NCBI GenBank assembly: GCA_030141605.1
Contig: JAQGDQ010000016.1
Location: 508,282 to 572,281, forward strand
Direction of reading: 5' to 3'
DNA: 64,000 nt
Source: Tubiluchus corallicola
Lineage: Eukaryota; Priapulida; Priapulimorpha; Priapulimorphida; Tubiluchidae
How positions within the stretch are numbered: the first letter of the stretch is position 1; every line of letters starts with the position of its first letter. Below the pieces are notes generated by a model that saw only the letters and a program-made list of their open reading frames with translations, did no database searches and was not told the origin of the DNA. The position numbers and the translations under genes are program-made. Positions 25,940-37,300 of the stretch are shown piece after piece.

Positions 25940-27000
25940 TCCACGGTGCTGCCGACGTCTGTTTTGTTTGAAGTTTAAGCAAAACAATCTATAAGGCACA
26001 AAATTTAAATTGACTCTTCGCAAAGTCAACACCGACAATAATTATATAGCAGTAAGCTATATAGTCAAAGTATACTTCCAGCAGTCGTTTAAATTAACAT
26101 GCACTTGTTTTTGTTATTATTGGAATCCATTCATTTAAAATGTCGACGATGGATAATATTTTAATGATGATAGAAGACTTTTGACCTTTTCCATGACACG
26201 GTTACTGCAATTTCTCGATGGCCTATCTTGTATAAGCCTGTTTCGCACACAGATGCTTTAACTGTTCTTGCTTTTCGCGTTAAATGATATTACCGGCCCA
26301 GTTTGTACAAAAGAATATAATTTTTTTCACAAATAAATGGCCCCGTCTAAGTACTGCAGCCTGTACTATACAAAATGTCGTTGAAATTCTGCTTGCGGTT
26401 CTAAATTTATTTTGATAACTTTGTCAGACCTTATAGCAACCAAGATTGTGATTGATCACAAGGTTCACTGCCATGTAGAATTTCCATTATTAACAATAAC
26501 TTAAACTTTAAGTAATCCGACGGACTGGATAAAAAATAATCAATAGGTTAGTGTAAAGCTTAGTGACCTATTTGCCATAATACCAAGCGCCTATTTTTCT
26601 AGATTTTATGTACATAATTCAAGGAACTATACTAAGTCCAGATAATCAACTGTATGAGAAGTGTAAATCGAAAAACAGGCACCAGGATAATTAACAAGCC
26701 AACATACTGTTGCGCACAAACAGTGGCGTATTTATAACAATAATAATTAGCTTTATTAGTTTACACAAGGAGTGTATATTCACCATCAATTGTTATTAGC
26801 CTACTAATAAACGTAGCACTAATAACTCAAAATGTACAAGCACACTATATTATATAGTACGTTCGAGACATAACTCCTCCACATAAACATTTAAAACATT
26901 GTTAGAATTAGACAATTTCGCTATGCACAAGAAGAAGAAAGACAATTATTTGATTCTTTAATTTCCATGTAGTTGAATAGAAACCATGGAACAAAATTGA
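25940..27000. other. gene-free stretch
   Basis: AT-rich intergenic DNA with no supported coding region. Confidence 0.5.
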
Positions 27001-27072
27001 TTCCCACACCGGGAATTGAACCCGGGCCGCCTGGGTGAAAACCAGGAATCCTAACCACTAGACCATATGGGA
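27001..27072 (-). tRNA. tRNA-Glu (UUC)
   Basis: The minus strand folds into a canonical 72-nt tRNA. The acceptor TCCCATA pairs with TGTGGGA (one U-G) and the discriminator is A. The D arm is GGTCTAGTGGTTAGGAT, which is also a good A box. The anticodon loop is TTTTCAC, with TTC between CTGGT- and ACCAG-type stem strands. The T arm contains the B box GGTTCAATTCC. No intron is present and CCA is not encoded, as expected for a eukaryotic nuclear tRNA. It matches the general form of animal tRNA-Glu(UUC) very closely and should be functional. Confidence 0.97.
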
Positions 27073-27074
27073 CT

Positions 27075-28190
27075 CACGTTTCAAAAAGAGGTTAAACTGC
27101 TAGTTGACGTTGTTACCTCTTAAATTCATTTAATTGGGAATTTTTGAACGTGCAAGTTTATTTCAAAGATAGTTCGTGAAATTACATTCAACAAAAACAT
27201 TTACAAAATCACGATAAATTAATACTGCAGCCTACGGGCCTTCCCTAGTGCAAATGCATAGTCGACCAGCAACCAACAAGACAAAGCGAAGTTTTCGCTT
27301 TCTGCTAACAAGGCAATAACCGGCGCGCCATCTGTTAAGGAAATTTAAAAAATAGGGCTTAGTATCAATATATTCCATTTTGTCCAATATAGTCCAATAT
27401 TGTCCATACATACAATTATAATGTACTACTGCGTTTAAGCAGAGCAAAAAATTTTTATACTGAATTAATGTATCAACATTATGGTTTAACAGCGCATGCA
27501 TATAAACAAGAACACACAAATTTGCGAAATTAACCTAAAAGATAAGAACCTTTTTATTTTGTTCAACATTTTCGTCATTATCTTTCATATAAATTACGAC
27601 AACAAAATAGCAATGTATTGATTATCTTGTTAATAGCAAATTAATTATCAAGACTAAGCACCTTTACGATGAAGACTGTGACAAACCTGCCTGAATTAAG
27701 CCGACATAAGACTGGGAGACTCTCATTATGACTAAAAACACTAATAATAAAGTCTCGATAAACATATTTGCACGATTTACGTGGATTGTTTCTTGACCAA
27801 AAATATTGTTACTGCTATGCACAACCAGCAGCTGTACTCTTTTGCAAAACTTTTGAACTGCTATGCCACTTTTGAACTGGCTTATAATTTTGGAAAGTAA
27901 TGCACTTTTTAGCAATTATTAATTTTAACTTCAAGTAACTTAATAATAATAATAATCATGATTATCAGCAATGTGATCTTCATGCAACAATCTGAGCTTT
28001 TTTTCAATCATCCTAGTGTTAGCCTGAAACTCTGCAGAGCAGTGAAGCTTTGATACCTGACCTATTCAGCGAGAATTATTGGATCAGTTTGAACTTCTAT
28101 GTATAAATAATTGTAAGCATCATTTAAGATCCTGCATTTCAGTTAATACCTACAAGATATGAGTTTCAAAGTCGCCCAAATTTGATAAAA
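27075..28190. other. gene-free stretch
   Basis: Two short minus-strand ORFs (27232-27519, 27664-27915) have no recognisable motif. This is probably intergenic plus the SERHL 3'-UTR. Confidence 0.45.
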
Positions 28191-28191
28191 T

Positions 28192-29115
28192 CTACAAGTT
28201 AGAAAGAATAATATCACCCATAGGGGGTAATTCCTTTTCCTCTAAGAAAGCACAGATTAATGGTGCTACAACTTGCGGTGTATTTAAATGAAAATGATGG
28301 CTTCCTTTAACTTCTACAACATGAAACTTTCTACAGTTCTTTTTATAAATATCAAATACTTCTTTCTCTGCTTCCTTCAGCAGGTGCTTCCATGGTGTCT
28401 CTGTAGCATTGACTAGCAGAATATCAGCTGTTATTCGATTTGCAAATGCTATCACATGGTCGGCAGTAAATGATAACGGTGTCATTACTTTTAATCGATG
28501 GTCCCGACGGAATATGACTTTGCCATCCAGAGTTTGAATTGTTCCTCGTTCAAGTAAGATTCTTGCTGAATTTTCATTGACTGAATGTGAGGATGCTTTA
28601 ATGTACCTTTGCAAAGCATCTTCATAATCATGCTCAGTACTTCGAGGTGAAGCCGTCGTTTCAAGACTGACAAGCTCTTGTGATGCTTGCATCAAACGCT
28701 CAGGCGTTTTTTCCATAGTAGTTATAATGGGCCTCCACTGATCAAGCATTATCAGTTTTTTAACAGAATCAGGAAAAGTTCCTGCAAACAACACAGCAAC
28801 AGCAGCACCCATGCTGTGTGCTAGAAGACTGAAGTTCTTCCATTGCAAATGCATCAGAGCTCGGTGTAAGTGCGTTACCCAATCGGAAAAATGGTAGTGC
28901 ATTCCAGCTGGAATGTGAGACGATAGTCCATGTCCTGGAAAATCGATGGCCACAAAGTGCACAGATTTTGGAAGTAAAGGAGCTAATCCATCAAAACTGT
29001 TTGCATTGTCTTGCCATCCGTGTACTCCAAGAATCTTGCAGTCTGAAGTTAGATCTCCCCACTCCTTTGCTGCAATGTGACCCCAAGGTACAGGTATTTT
29101 CAACTCAGTGTGCAT
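28192..29115 (-). CDS. SERHL2: SERHL-like alpha/beta hydrolase
   Basis: A 307-aa serine hydrolase-like protein in one coding exon, close to the roughly 314 aa of vertebrate SERHL2. The N-terminal ELKIPVPWGHIAAKEWG and the oxyanion-hole region VHGWQDNANSFD (about 31-42) are family signatures. They are followed by AIDFPGHGLSSH (about 56-67), the nucleophile elbow AHSMGA with Ser101, and a C-terminal GSHHFH (271-276) that supplies the catalytic His. The usual GHS elbow is AHS here, which still permits the fold. The start is the ATG at 29115. The open frame continues to 29154, but that extension crosses an acceptor-like TTTTATTTTATTTTTAG ending at 29120, so the extra 13 residues are probably intronic and a 5'-UTR exon lies upstream. 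Members are reported as peroxisomal or cytosolic; no substrate can be inferred from the sequence. Confidence 0.9.
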   Translation of the reverse strand: MHTELKIPVPWGHIAAKEWGDLTSDCKILGVHGWQDNANSFDGLAPLLPKSVHFVAIDFPGHGLSSHIPAGMHYHFSDWVTHLHRALMHLQWKNFSLLAHSMGAAVAVLFAGTFPDSVKKLIMLDQWRPIITTMEKTPERLMQASQELVSLETTASPRSTEHDYEDALQRYIKASSHSVNENSARILLERGTIQTLDGKVIFRRDHRLKVMTPLSFTADHVIAFANRITADILLVNATETPWKHLLKEAEKEVFDIYKKNCRKFHVVEVKGSHHFHLNTPQVVAPLICAFLEEKELPPMGDIILSNL

Positions 29116-29159
29116 GCTTCTAAAAATAAAATAAAAATTGCAATTGTATCTCATTTATA

Positions 29160-31800
29160 CTTACACATTTATAAATAATGTAAATTCTTTGGACCAGTCT
29201 CATTCTGACATGCTCCAAAATGTTTTGTAAAATTCACATATAAGAAAGTAACCAGTGTAACTATTACAATTTTTTACCAAGCTTCAACATAACCTATACA
29301 CAAATTAAAGCCAAAAATGGTTTTTGTTATCATTAAACTCCTGAGACAGATAAACACTAGCACACTGCAGTCTAGACTAGCTGATTACAAACACACTGCA
29401 CAGTGGTGCACAAGACGTCAAAAGACTGTACATCCAACTCTTCCAGCAGGCAGCAAGTGCTTTTTTGCCTTGTTACACGTGCCTTTTCCACTTGTTACAT
29501 GCATTTCACGGACTCCTGGGAATCAAAAATATGAATGAATCAAAAAATAACAGCATATATAGTACTTTATTATTTCTAGTTTATCGCAAAATATTGTTAA
29601 CTATCTTTTTGTTGGAAATGATGTTCTGAAGATGAGCGAGATTCATTGACTGGAGGTTTGATTTGCCAGTTGCACAGAACCTGTCAACAGTGTAGTGACA
29701 TCGAGAGCTTAATATGATGAACTAGAACCAGCGTGCAAATTTTCGAAAGCTGCTGGTGCAGTTGTCAATATAAAACTTGTCATATTAGTAATGAAATTTC
29801 TGCAGAAACACTGTGGTACCTGTTCAATATCTAACTCCTATTTTTTGTGTTAGTGAACCACATATGGAAAAATTAGACCAGCAATCCTATTTCTTGTGTT
29901 TTTAATATTGATATTTGGATTTGTTTCATTTTAATACTAGTATTTTACACATTTAAATTGTACATAATGATCATTAGTTTAATTTGCTTAACTTCATTGA
30001 AGTTTCTTTAAATTTACAATTTCATTATAGCTTTAAGTTCAATGTGCTTTATTTTACCATTTTCAAAAATGCATACATGTTTATCTTTATTGATATCCAC
30101 TCACTCATCTTCATCTTCATAATATTGAACACCGCTATATAGCATCCACGCTTCAATATTTGAACGTAACAGTCTAGGTGACAGGTGAATAAGTGTGCAA
30201 TGCCTAGGTAGAGCAAAAAAGTGGTGTAGATCCCTGGTGGGGAGGCATGCATAATAAAACAGTAGCACAGTACACATTAGTGTTTGTCTAAAACCAATTT
30301 CAATACTCGCTATTCTGGTACTCGCAGAAATGTGCCTCCAGGGACTTAGACTGATTATTGTTGCCCAGTACAACACTTCTTGATAAAGCAGTCCACTCAA
30401 TGATAGTACACTGGGCATACTGTTTCAGTTGCTCAGTGCTTAACTTTGTAGTTTTTGGAACTGAACTACACTGGCATACAGACTAAATTGCATGCTTGTC
30501 TGTTCTTTCTACTGGGTGTCATGGTGGGATTTTAATTGCATTCAGACCGTGGACAGCACTGTAGAAAAAACTCAATCAAACTATCCTTCCTGCAAATGCT
30601 TGGGATGCTTAGTACATATTCCTCCTCTGCTTCACCTAGTTTGCATATTATGTTGTTTCTCAGTTGTCTGAATATAGCCTAGTCACTTTCCTTGTTCATC
30701 TACTCAGCTTTTATAAATGATCTCAGCCCCATTCTCATGTGTCACAGTGCTCATCCATGTTAATATAAAAACTGTAAAGTTACTATGTATCAATCAGTTA
30801 TAGCACATTATGTAAACAAATCAAGTGTTAATTAAGTGTTATTAACTTAATCGTCTGATAGTGTGTAGACCTGGATATTTCTCTGGATGTCTTGAATTTA
30901 ATGTGCATACTTTTGCATACTGATTTTTAAGTAGTGTTGTCACAAAACTAAATCTTCTCCCTTTATTATTATTCTACTATTTTAAAATTAAGTGATTTTA
31001 ACTTAAAAACTGAAATATATTTATCTCTCTACTTTCTATCTGTTATAGGTCATTTCATGTAGACTACTAATGCATGCTATAGTACAAGTATTATTAGTAT
31101 TACAATGTAAAAATGAGCAGCAGCTTTTAAAATAGACGTTACTAATGTTTTGTCGTAAAGTGATCACCTGAAAATTGAGATTTTTGCTACAGTCAAGGAT
31201 AATAGGTCAATAAAGTGAAATATTAATATTGAAGTAGGTTCATAACTTCTTCAAACTTTTCAGACAGAGGGCTTGTGTCCATAACGCTCATCGCATTACG
31301 TCTTTGTAAGGCAACAGATAAAGGCGTGATAATAATAATTTGCTCCCAACTTCAAATAGCAAAATAGCGAGAAAAATTTGCACAAATGCTAAAAGCAAAC
31401 AAAACGCAACACGGTACACTTACGACAACATTAGGCATAGCAACACGAAGCTAAAATCATGCTAGAAATTGTTCGTGCCTAAGAAAACTTGAACCAAGTG
31501 AATAAAACCTTAGCAGCGACATGAATAATACCAACAAGTGATTGCCCAGTTACTTTTGCACAATCACATCAAAAGAAATAATAGCTAAACAAAGAAACTC
31601 GGCAAAACTCAGGCCACAGGGTGATGTCAAACGCTCGCTAAGTGAAAGCTGCCATGAGTAGCACGAATTGCACAAAGCGGAAACTTTATTAAGGTTCTTT
31701 TAACTCTATGGTTCACTCATGGAACCATTAATCAGAATCTCAGGAAAGATAATACGGACTATGGAGTACGGACTAGGACAAAATAAAGAATGTAGTAAAA
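29160..31800. other. gene-free stretch; possible 5' intron of SERHL-like gene
   Basis: No protein gene supported. A 105-codon minus ORF (30101-30418) lacks any family signal. A short minus-strand open segment near 31,223-31,345 could be a terminal exon but is unproven (see findings). Confidence 0.4.
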
Positions 31801-31814
31801 TAACACCTTCTCAA

Positions 31815-31950
31815 GCTTAAAAGTACATAGCAAAAACCCATTATTCTCAACAAAAAATCAAAAGTGGCCAGTAAAAAACAAAAGTGCATAGCAAAAAAAT
31901 GAAAAGTACACAGTGTCAAAACAAAAGTGCATAATGTTAACTTATCAATG
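31815..31950. repeat. degenerate short tandem repeats
   Basis: Variants of AAAGTGCATAG and AAAGTACACAG recur several times, separated by A-rich spacers. The period is irregular. Confidence 0.5.
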
Positions 31951-32194
31951 CAGAATAGTGCAGGCCCTTCTAACGTTAATAACCCAGCCGGAATTAAGTG
32001 TATAGCTTGATGAAGACTCAAATTGTGCATCCAAGAAGCGAAGTACGTAAAATTTTGCTAATCAAAACATGTAGCTAATAATAATAAAATTTCAACAGAA
32101 TTTTTATTTAGATTTTAGCATTTTTGCTATAGACCCGAGAAAGGCTTTACAAAAACTAAAGTTTTTCCACAAGAAGATTTTCAACAACTGTGTC

Positions 32195-32380
32195 TGTAAC
32201 AAAACAATAAGGCCTGCCGCGTAGAACAAAACAATAAAGTCTGCACAGCCCAGCAGCCTAAAACAAAGCAAAAAAGGCATGCACAGACCTGCCACCTAGA
32301 ACAAAACAATAAAGTATGCACAGTCCTGTTGCCTATAACAAGACAAAAAGGCCTGCACAGCACTATCACTTAGAACGAAT
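32195..32380. repeat. 37-bp minisatellite, about 4-5 copies
   Basis: Units begin GCACAG at 32243, 32281, 32318 and 32355 (spacings 38, 37, 37). Each contains a CTAGAACAAAACAATAAA-like stretch. One further diverged unit lies upstream. Minus-strand ORFs over it are repeat artefacts. Confidence 0.85.
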
Positions 32381-32545
32381 GTGTGACTTACTAAACTTTC
32401 ATATTTACACCACAAAAGTTTTCCAGGTATACATGATCCAGAAATTGTAACGTACTTTATTTTACTCAATAGGTAAAAGTTATACTTCTAGACACTAGGT
32501 GGTGGCACTAACTTATCGAACCAACTGTTGTCTTTTTACGATTAC

Positions 32546-32735
32546 GTGATTAATTATTTGGAAGAAGTTACAATGTACAACACAATTTAAATACCCTAGC
32601 TCTAACCTAACCCTAGCCCTAACTCCAACCCTAATCCCAAGCCTAATCCAAATCCTAATACTAACCCAAATTATAATCAGCTTCACGAACTAATTTCTTG
32701 TGTGTGAGGAAATGTAAACTTTAGCCAATTATTTT
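32546..32735. mobile_element. inverted-repeat element with telomere-like core, copy 1
   Basis: A core of degenerate CCTAAN hexamers (about 32593-32675) is flanked by arms that are imperfect inverted repeats: ACACAATTTAAATACCC on the left, and TTTCTTGTGTGTGAGGAA with TGTAAACTTTAGC on the right. The right flank beginning GCTTCACGAACTAATTT recurs at 47,614-47,631 in a second copy with the same organisation. Confidence 0.6.
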
Positions 32736-32906
32736 TCCATCTTATAACGTCACATCTATTTTTGTGTCATAATAATGATTCTTGTATTTTAACTGCCACT
32801 TTCACTGCATATACATTACTTTTAATTTTAGTTAGTGAAACAAGCTTATAATAATTTTAAGCATAGAATAGGAAAATGCTTACATAATACATTATTATTA
32901 TTATTA

Positions 32907-33960
32907 CAGTCTAACCTCGTTATCTCGCCCCTCGTTATGCCGCCAAACTCGTCTCTCGCCATAGAAAGTACCAGGACGGATTTCCTGCTTTGATATTTAC
33001 CTCGTTAGGTCGCCACCCTCGCTTCTCGCCCTCGCCACGTCATGCTAGGATGAGTGCTTATGTAAACTATATTCGTTATGTCGCCAAACAGACAAACTCA
33101 GAGGTGAATCGCTCAATACCGCGTGTCGATCAATATAACCGTGGTATGTAGACAATGCTGCTGTTCTCGATAGACAGACATAATTAATCTAGTGTGTGTC
33201 TCACCAGGATTAGATTAGGAGTGCTGTGGTTGGTTAATGCGCAGAGAAACTAAAGCATCACCGATATCCTTACTCTATAACACCAAAGCTGCGTTTAAGT
33301 TTGAGTTTCCACAAAGTGTGAGCAACTTTACATGATGTCTCTGAAGCGAAAACTGTTTTGTCTTAATCCTGAACAAAAAAAGGAAATTTGTATTTATCAT
33401 ACGAATAATTCTTCAAAGATACATCAGGAAATTGCTACTGTATTTAGTGTGTTTCGCAACCACCGTGAATTTCGCAACCTATTTGCGTCGCTGGGTATAC
33501 CGGCTGAGCTGCTGACGACACTGGCCGAGTACTTAACGGTGGACAATTCAAGGATTGTGTTTGATTAAACGTCGTGTTGACTGCTTGCGTGTATCATCAA
33601 TGAAACAGTCGTCTCTTCTGAATTATTTCAGTCGTCAGTAACTCACATGTGAACATTTCTAAATCTTTTGCTAAGTTTATTGCATTTAAGTGTATACTCG
33701 AAAAAGGTTTTTTAAATAAAAAAGTAACGTTCTAAGATTATTTTTATGACATTTTTTCATTTCTGATTTAATGATCATTGGTATCATAATGCGAAATATA
33801 TTTTATATGTACATAGAGGAACACTATGTTAATCAACTATTATGTACAGTATGTATATACATATAGACTAACTTCGTTATATTCCCGTTATCTCGCCATA
33901 CTCGCCTCTCGCCAAAAATTTGCCCTAGACGGACAGTGGCGAGATAACGAGGTTAGACGG
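32907..33960. mobile_element. Tigger/pogo-type DNA transposon deletion derivative
   Basis: 1054 bp bounded by inverted repeats: GTCTAACCTCGTTATCTCGC at the left (from 32909) and GCGAGATAACGAGGTTAGAC at the right (to 33958). The outermost bases are CA/CC. TA dinucleotides flank both sides (32905-32906 and 33961-33962), matching the TA target duplication of the Tc1/mariner-pogo group. A CTCGTTATNTCGCC-like motif is repeated about five times in the left 180 bp and again near the right end. The interior contains a short ORF that looks like a fused transposase remnant. This is a non-autonomous derivative. Confidence 0.85.
33332..33568 (+). pseudogene. Tigger/pogo transposase remnant
   Basis: A 78-codon ORF inside the TA-flanked element. 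Its first part (KRKLFCLNPEQKKEIC) resembles the start of the CENP-B/pogo-type helix-turn-helix DNA-binding domain. The domain is cut short after about 35 residues and the rest does not match it. The DDE catalytic region is absent, so the product could not transpose DNA. An internal deletion joining the two ends of a longer transposase gene is the simplest reading. Confidence 0.5.
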
Positions 33961-33964
33961 TATT

Positions 33965-34240
33965 AAAATTACAAGAGCAGTTATGTACAATATATTACAG
34001 AGTTATCTACTCGTTGTTTAACACAGATATATTAAAATCAAACAAGCCATACAGAATTACAGTGTAACCTTGAAATTAATAAACCCAATGGTTTGTAGTG
34101 GTAACAAAACTAACCAACTAACAATTAATGTAATTGCTAATGAAGACTTATGAACCATGTTGAGATTTCAACCCCCACATTTTATCTGCGGGTTAACAAA
34201 ATTGCCATTATTCTGTTATGAAGTTTCAGTCTCATAACAG
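33965..34240. other. spacer downstream of TM2D3 gene
   Basis: AT-rich sequence with no feature recognised. Confidence 0.5.
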
Positions 34241-34243
34241 TAA

Positions 34244-34249
34244 TTTATT
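34244..34249 (-). promoter_or_regulatory. candidate polyadenylation signal (TM2D3)
   Basis: AATAAA on the minus strand about 60 bases after the TM2D3 stop codon. Confidence 0.55.
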
Positions 34250-34310
34250 CAAATCTGCAAGGAGACATAACTAGGCATATTATATTAAAAATAAAACTGC
34301 ACTGTCTTGG

Positions 34311-37300
34311 TCACCAAACATATAAAGAGCCATCTGCTGGTCCTATATAACCAGTGGCAATTAGTATAACATCTACAATTGTCCAAACACCCAGTCCTCC
34401 AAAACTGAACAACTTGCCAATGCCTTCTTTCCATAAGCCAAGATAAAACCTGTCAACACCGAAGCCACCCAATGTCACACTTAATGCAAAAGCAGTTGAC
34501 CAGCGATAGCCTGCAGTCCAGTTGCAGTGCAGATTCTTGTAGAATTTTCTGTAGCCTGCAGAATAAAATAGTGACACCTTTTATTCTTGATGTTGCACTC
34601 TGATGAAAGTCACACTGGGGATCATATGCTAGAGTAAAGTTCACATTTACATGCACTTTCCATCTTCAAATTGAAAGGAAAGATGTTAAAAATATTAAGA
34701 GGAATAAAAAACTAATTTGAGCATGACACTGAATCAAGATTAAGTGAGGAGTGTTCACATAAGATGAAATGTTCAAGAATCTGCATCGGTTATATTAAGA
34801 ATGTTTACTGTTAATGACACATGTATCATATATAAATATGGATTGTGATCTGTTACACAGTAATTAGATGATGCTGTCTTATATTGTCGGGAGTAGAGAG
34901 CTAGTAGGATATTGTGATTTTCTATAGACTTTGGCATACCACATTCCAGAAAGGACCCAAAGGCAGGCTTACTTAAAGAGATGTTTATGATGCGACTCAT
35001 TACCAATGATATCTGTCTAAACTGAGTTGCTGAACCAGCTGAGATATCTCAAGAACAAATTCTTGAATTATGATAGAGGAGCGAGATGCTATACAGGAAA
35101 ATTTATTATAAAGTAACAGAAAGACACATTCCAAAAAATTCAAAATGTTTGCTGTAAATGAACAGATATAAATTAAACCATGTGTTATACACATTTAACA
35201 TTATTTAGACTGTACTATACGAAACTGTTAAAGTGCTAATGACAGTAAAGGAACGCAGTAATGAAATGTAAATAACAAGACACGGGAAGATAAGAAAACA
35301 GTATGCACAACAGTAGGGGTTAAAACCTTCACACTGTGATTTTAAACACAGCAACTATTAAAAGTTAAGACTTACCAAAACACAATATATTAGCATTCAC
35401 AGAGCAATTCGCACGATACGTGGTGCGTGGCACAGAAACTACACGACAATTTGATGATGTGCTGCATTTGTGCTCCCATTCGTCTGCTTGATAGCAGAAA
35501 CGACATTGAAATGTCTTGTTAAATTCGCGTTCACCCTTAAATTAAACAGATATATAACCAACTACAACCTAGTTCATTTGTCAAACCACAAACACTTTGT
35601 AACTTCATCGCCAACATAATCAGACAATTCATTTGTTATCATCTCAAAGGAAAACTTAAAGATTCTCTTGAACTCAGGGAGAAAAATATTAGAAAGTTTC
35701 AGCAATGTGACATGCATCTTGCATAATTAATAAATCACTGAAGACATAGTCATGATTCATTTCAAACTCCTTTCAGCTGCGGTCAACTATAAACAAACAA
35801 GTTTGAAATGCCATTTTATTTATTTCTGATAAGTTGATATCTTAACAACAGAGACCTCTTGAATATCTGCTAAAAGACCAAACTTAGGATTACTATCAAT
35901 ATTTTGAACATAATTGACTTTTTAATTAATGAATTGCTTCCAATTTGTTTACTGACTCTTTGGTATTGAAATTCTGTTTTGCCATATAGCTGTTTTGCAA
36001 TTATGATAATGCCACACAAGACGTTTTAGATTAAATTATAATTTATACATAATATTGCTGACATTAACATTGACAAATGACAAGGTATCGAATGAGTAAA
36101 TAAGATACTAGAACTAATGTACCATTCACTACAAATACCTACCTCACATTGGACCCCATCAAGAACGGCACACTTAGTGGTTGTTTCTTTGCCGTATGTA
36201 CAGTCCGTATAATTACATGTGATACATGCTGCATCAAGCTCACTGCATTTAAGATGGTTAGGACAATAGGCATCGTCTCTGGCAACTTTGTAGCGTGGAA
36301 CTAAGTACGATGACAAATTACATCAAAGCAAAATAGTTAACAAGAAAAAGGAGGTATGGCAATGTCATAACAATGACATTTATAACATGCTGTCAATTTT
36401 TAGAATTTGCAGAAAAATCATCTTTGGACGCATAACATAATTTGCAGAATCAAAATTTCTTTATTGTGTGAAAGAAAAGCCACACTTTTTCATACGATAT
36501 AATTCAACTAAAACTATATCTTACATAAACAAACTGGCCTTATAAAATTGACTCGATAATATCAACATGAACACAAAGATTTTCTTGAAAGATATTCCTT
36601 ATAGAAATGTGACCTGTAATTGATTACTATTAGCAAAAATCAGTGGGAAGAGAATTAAGAGAACAAATTCAAAAACAAAAATCTGATATCAACTGTAATG
36701 ATGTAATCTTTAAATAGCGGCCTTGAAGCACGTATGCGCATTTGAGAATAAAGAGTTTTGTCTTGTAACTCGCCATTACGTTTTGAATTTAGCTTTCTGT
36801 TTTATCTGTGTGTTCATCCAATTTGTGACAAGTGGCGAGGAGTTTTTTTTTGACAAAATATCAGTTTTTTATCACTAATGGTGTTGTAGAGGCTGAGAAG
36901 CAGAAAAGCAGTGTTGCTTAGTTCACTGGGAGCTAAAGCGTACGGTACACTGAGAAAAGTTTTGGCGCCTACAAAACCCAGTGAGAAAACTTTTGTCGAC
37001 ATAACTAAGGCTCTGCAGAATCATTTTTCACATAAACCGTTGGTGCAGGTGCATATTTACTCTGCAGAGACTGATAAACAGTATCTTCTTATTGTGACTG
37101 ACAGTTACTCCAAGTGGCTGGAATGCTTCCCTATGTCAAGCATGACTGCTGAGAGAACAATAGAGACTCTTCTAACATTGTTTGCAAGATATGGCTTGCC
37201 AGAAATGTTGGTGTCCGACAATGGACCCCAGTTCACATCAGAACTTTTTGAAACATTTTTAGAAGCAAGAATGGCATCCGATACGATCTGGGGCCAGTTT

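Noticed and set aside
29116-29154. Upstream ATG adding 13 residues to the SERHL-like protein
   Set aside because: The extension crosses a strong splice acceptor and is not conserved in family members. The ATG at 29115 matches the family N-terminus.
30101-30418. 105-aa minus-strand ORF
   Set aside because: No family motif, no splice support and a neighbouring overlapping ORF in another frame.
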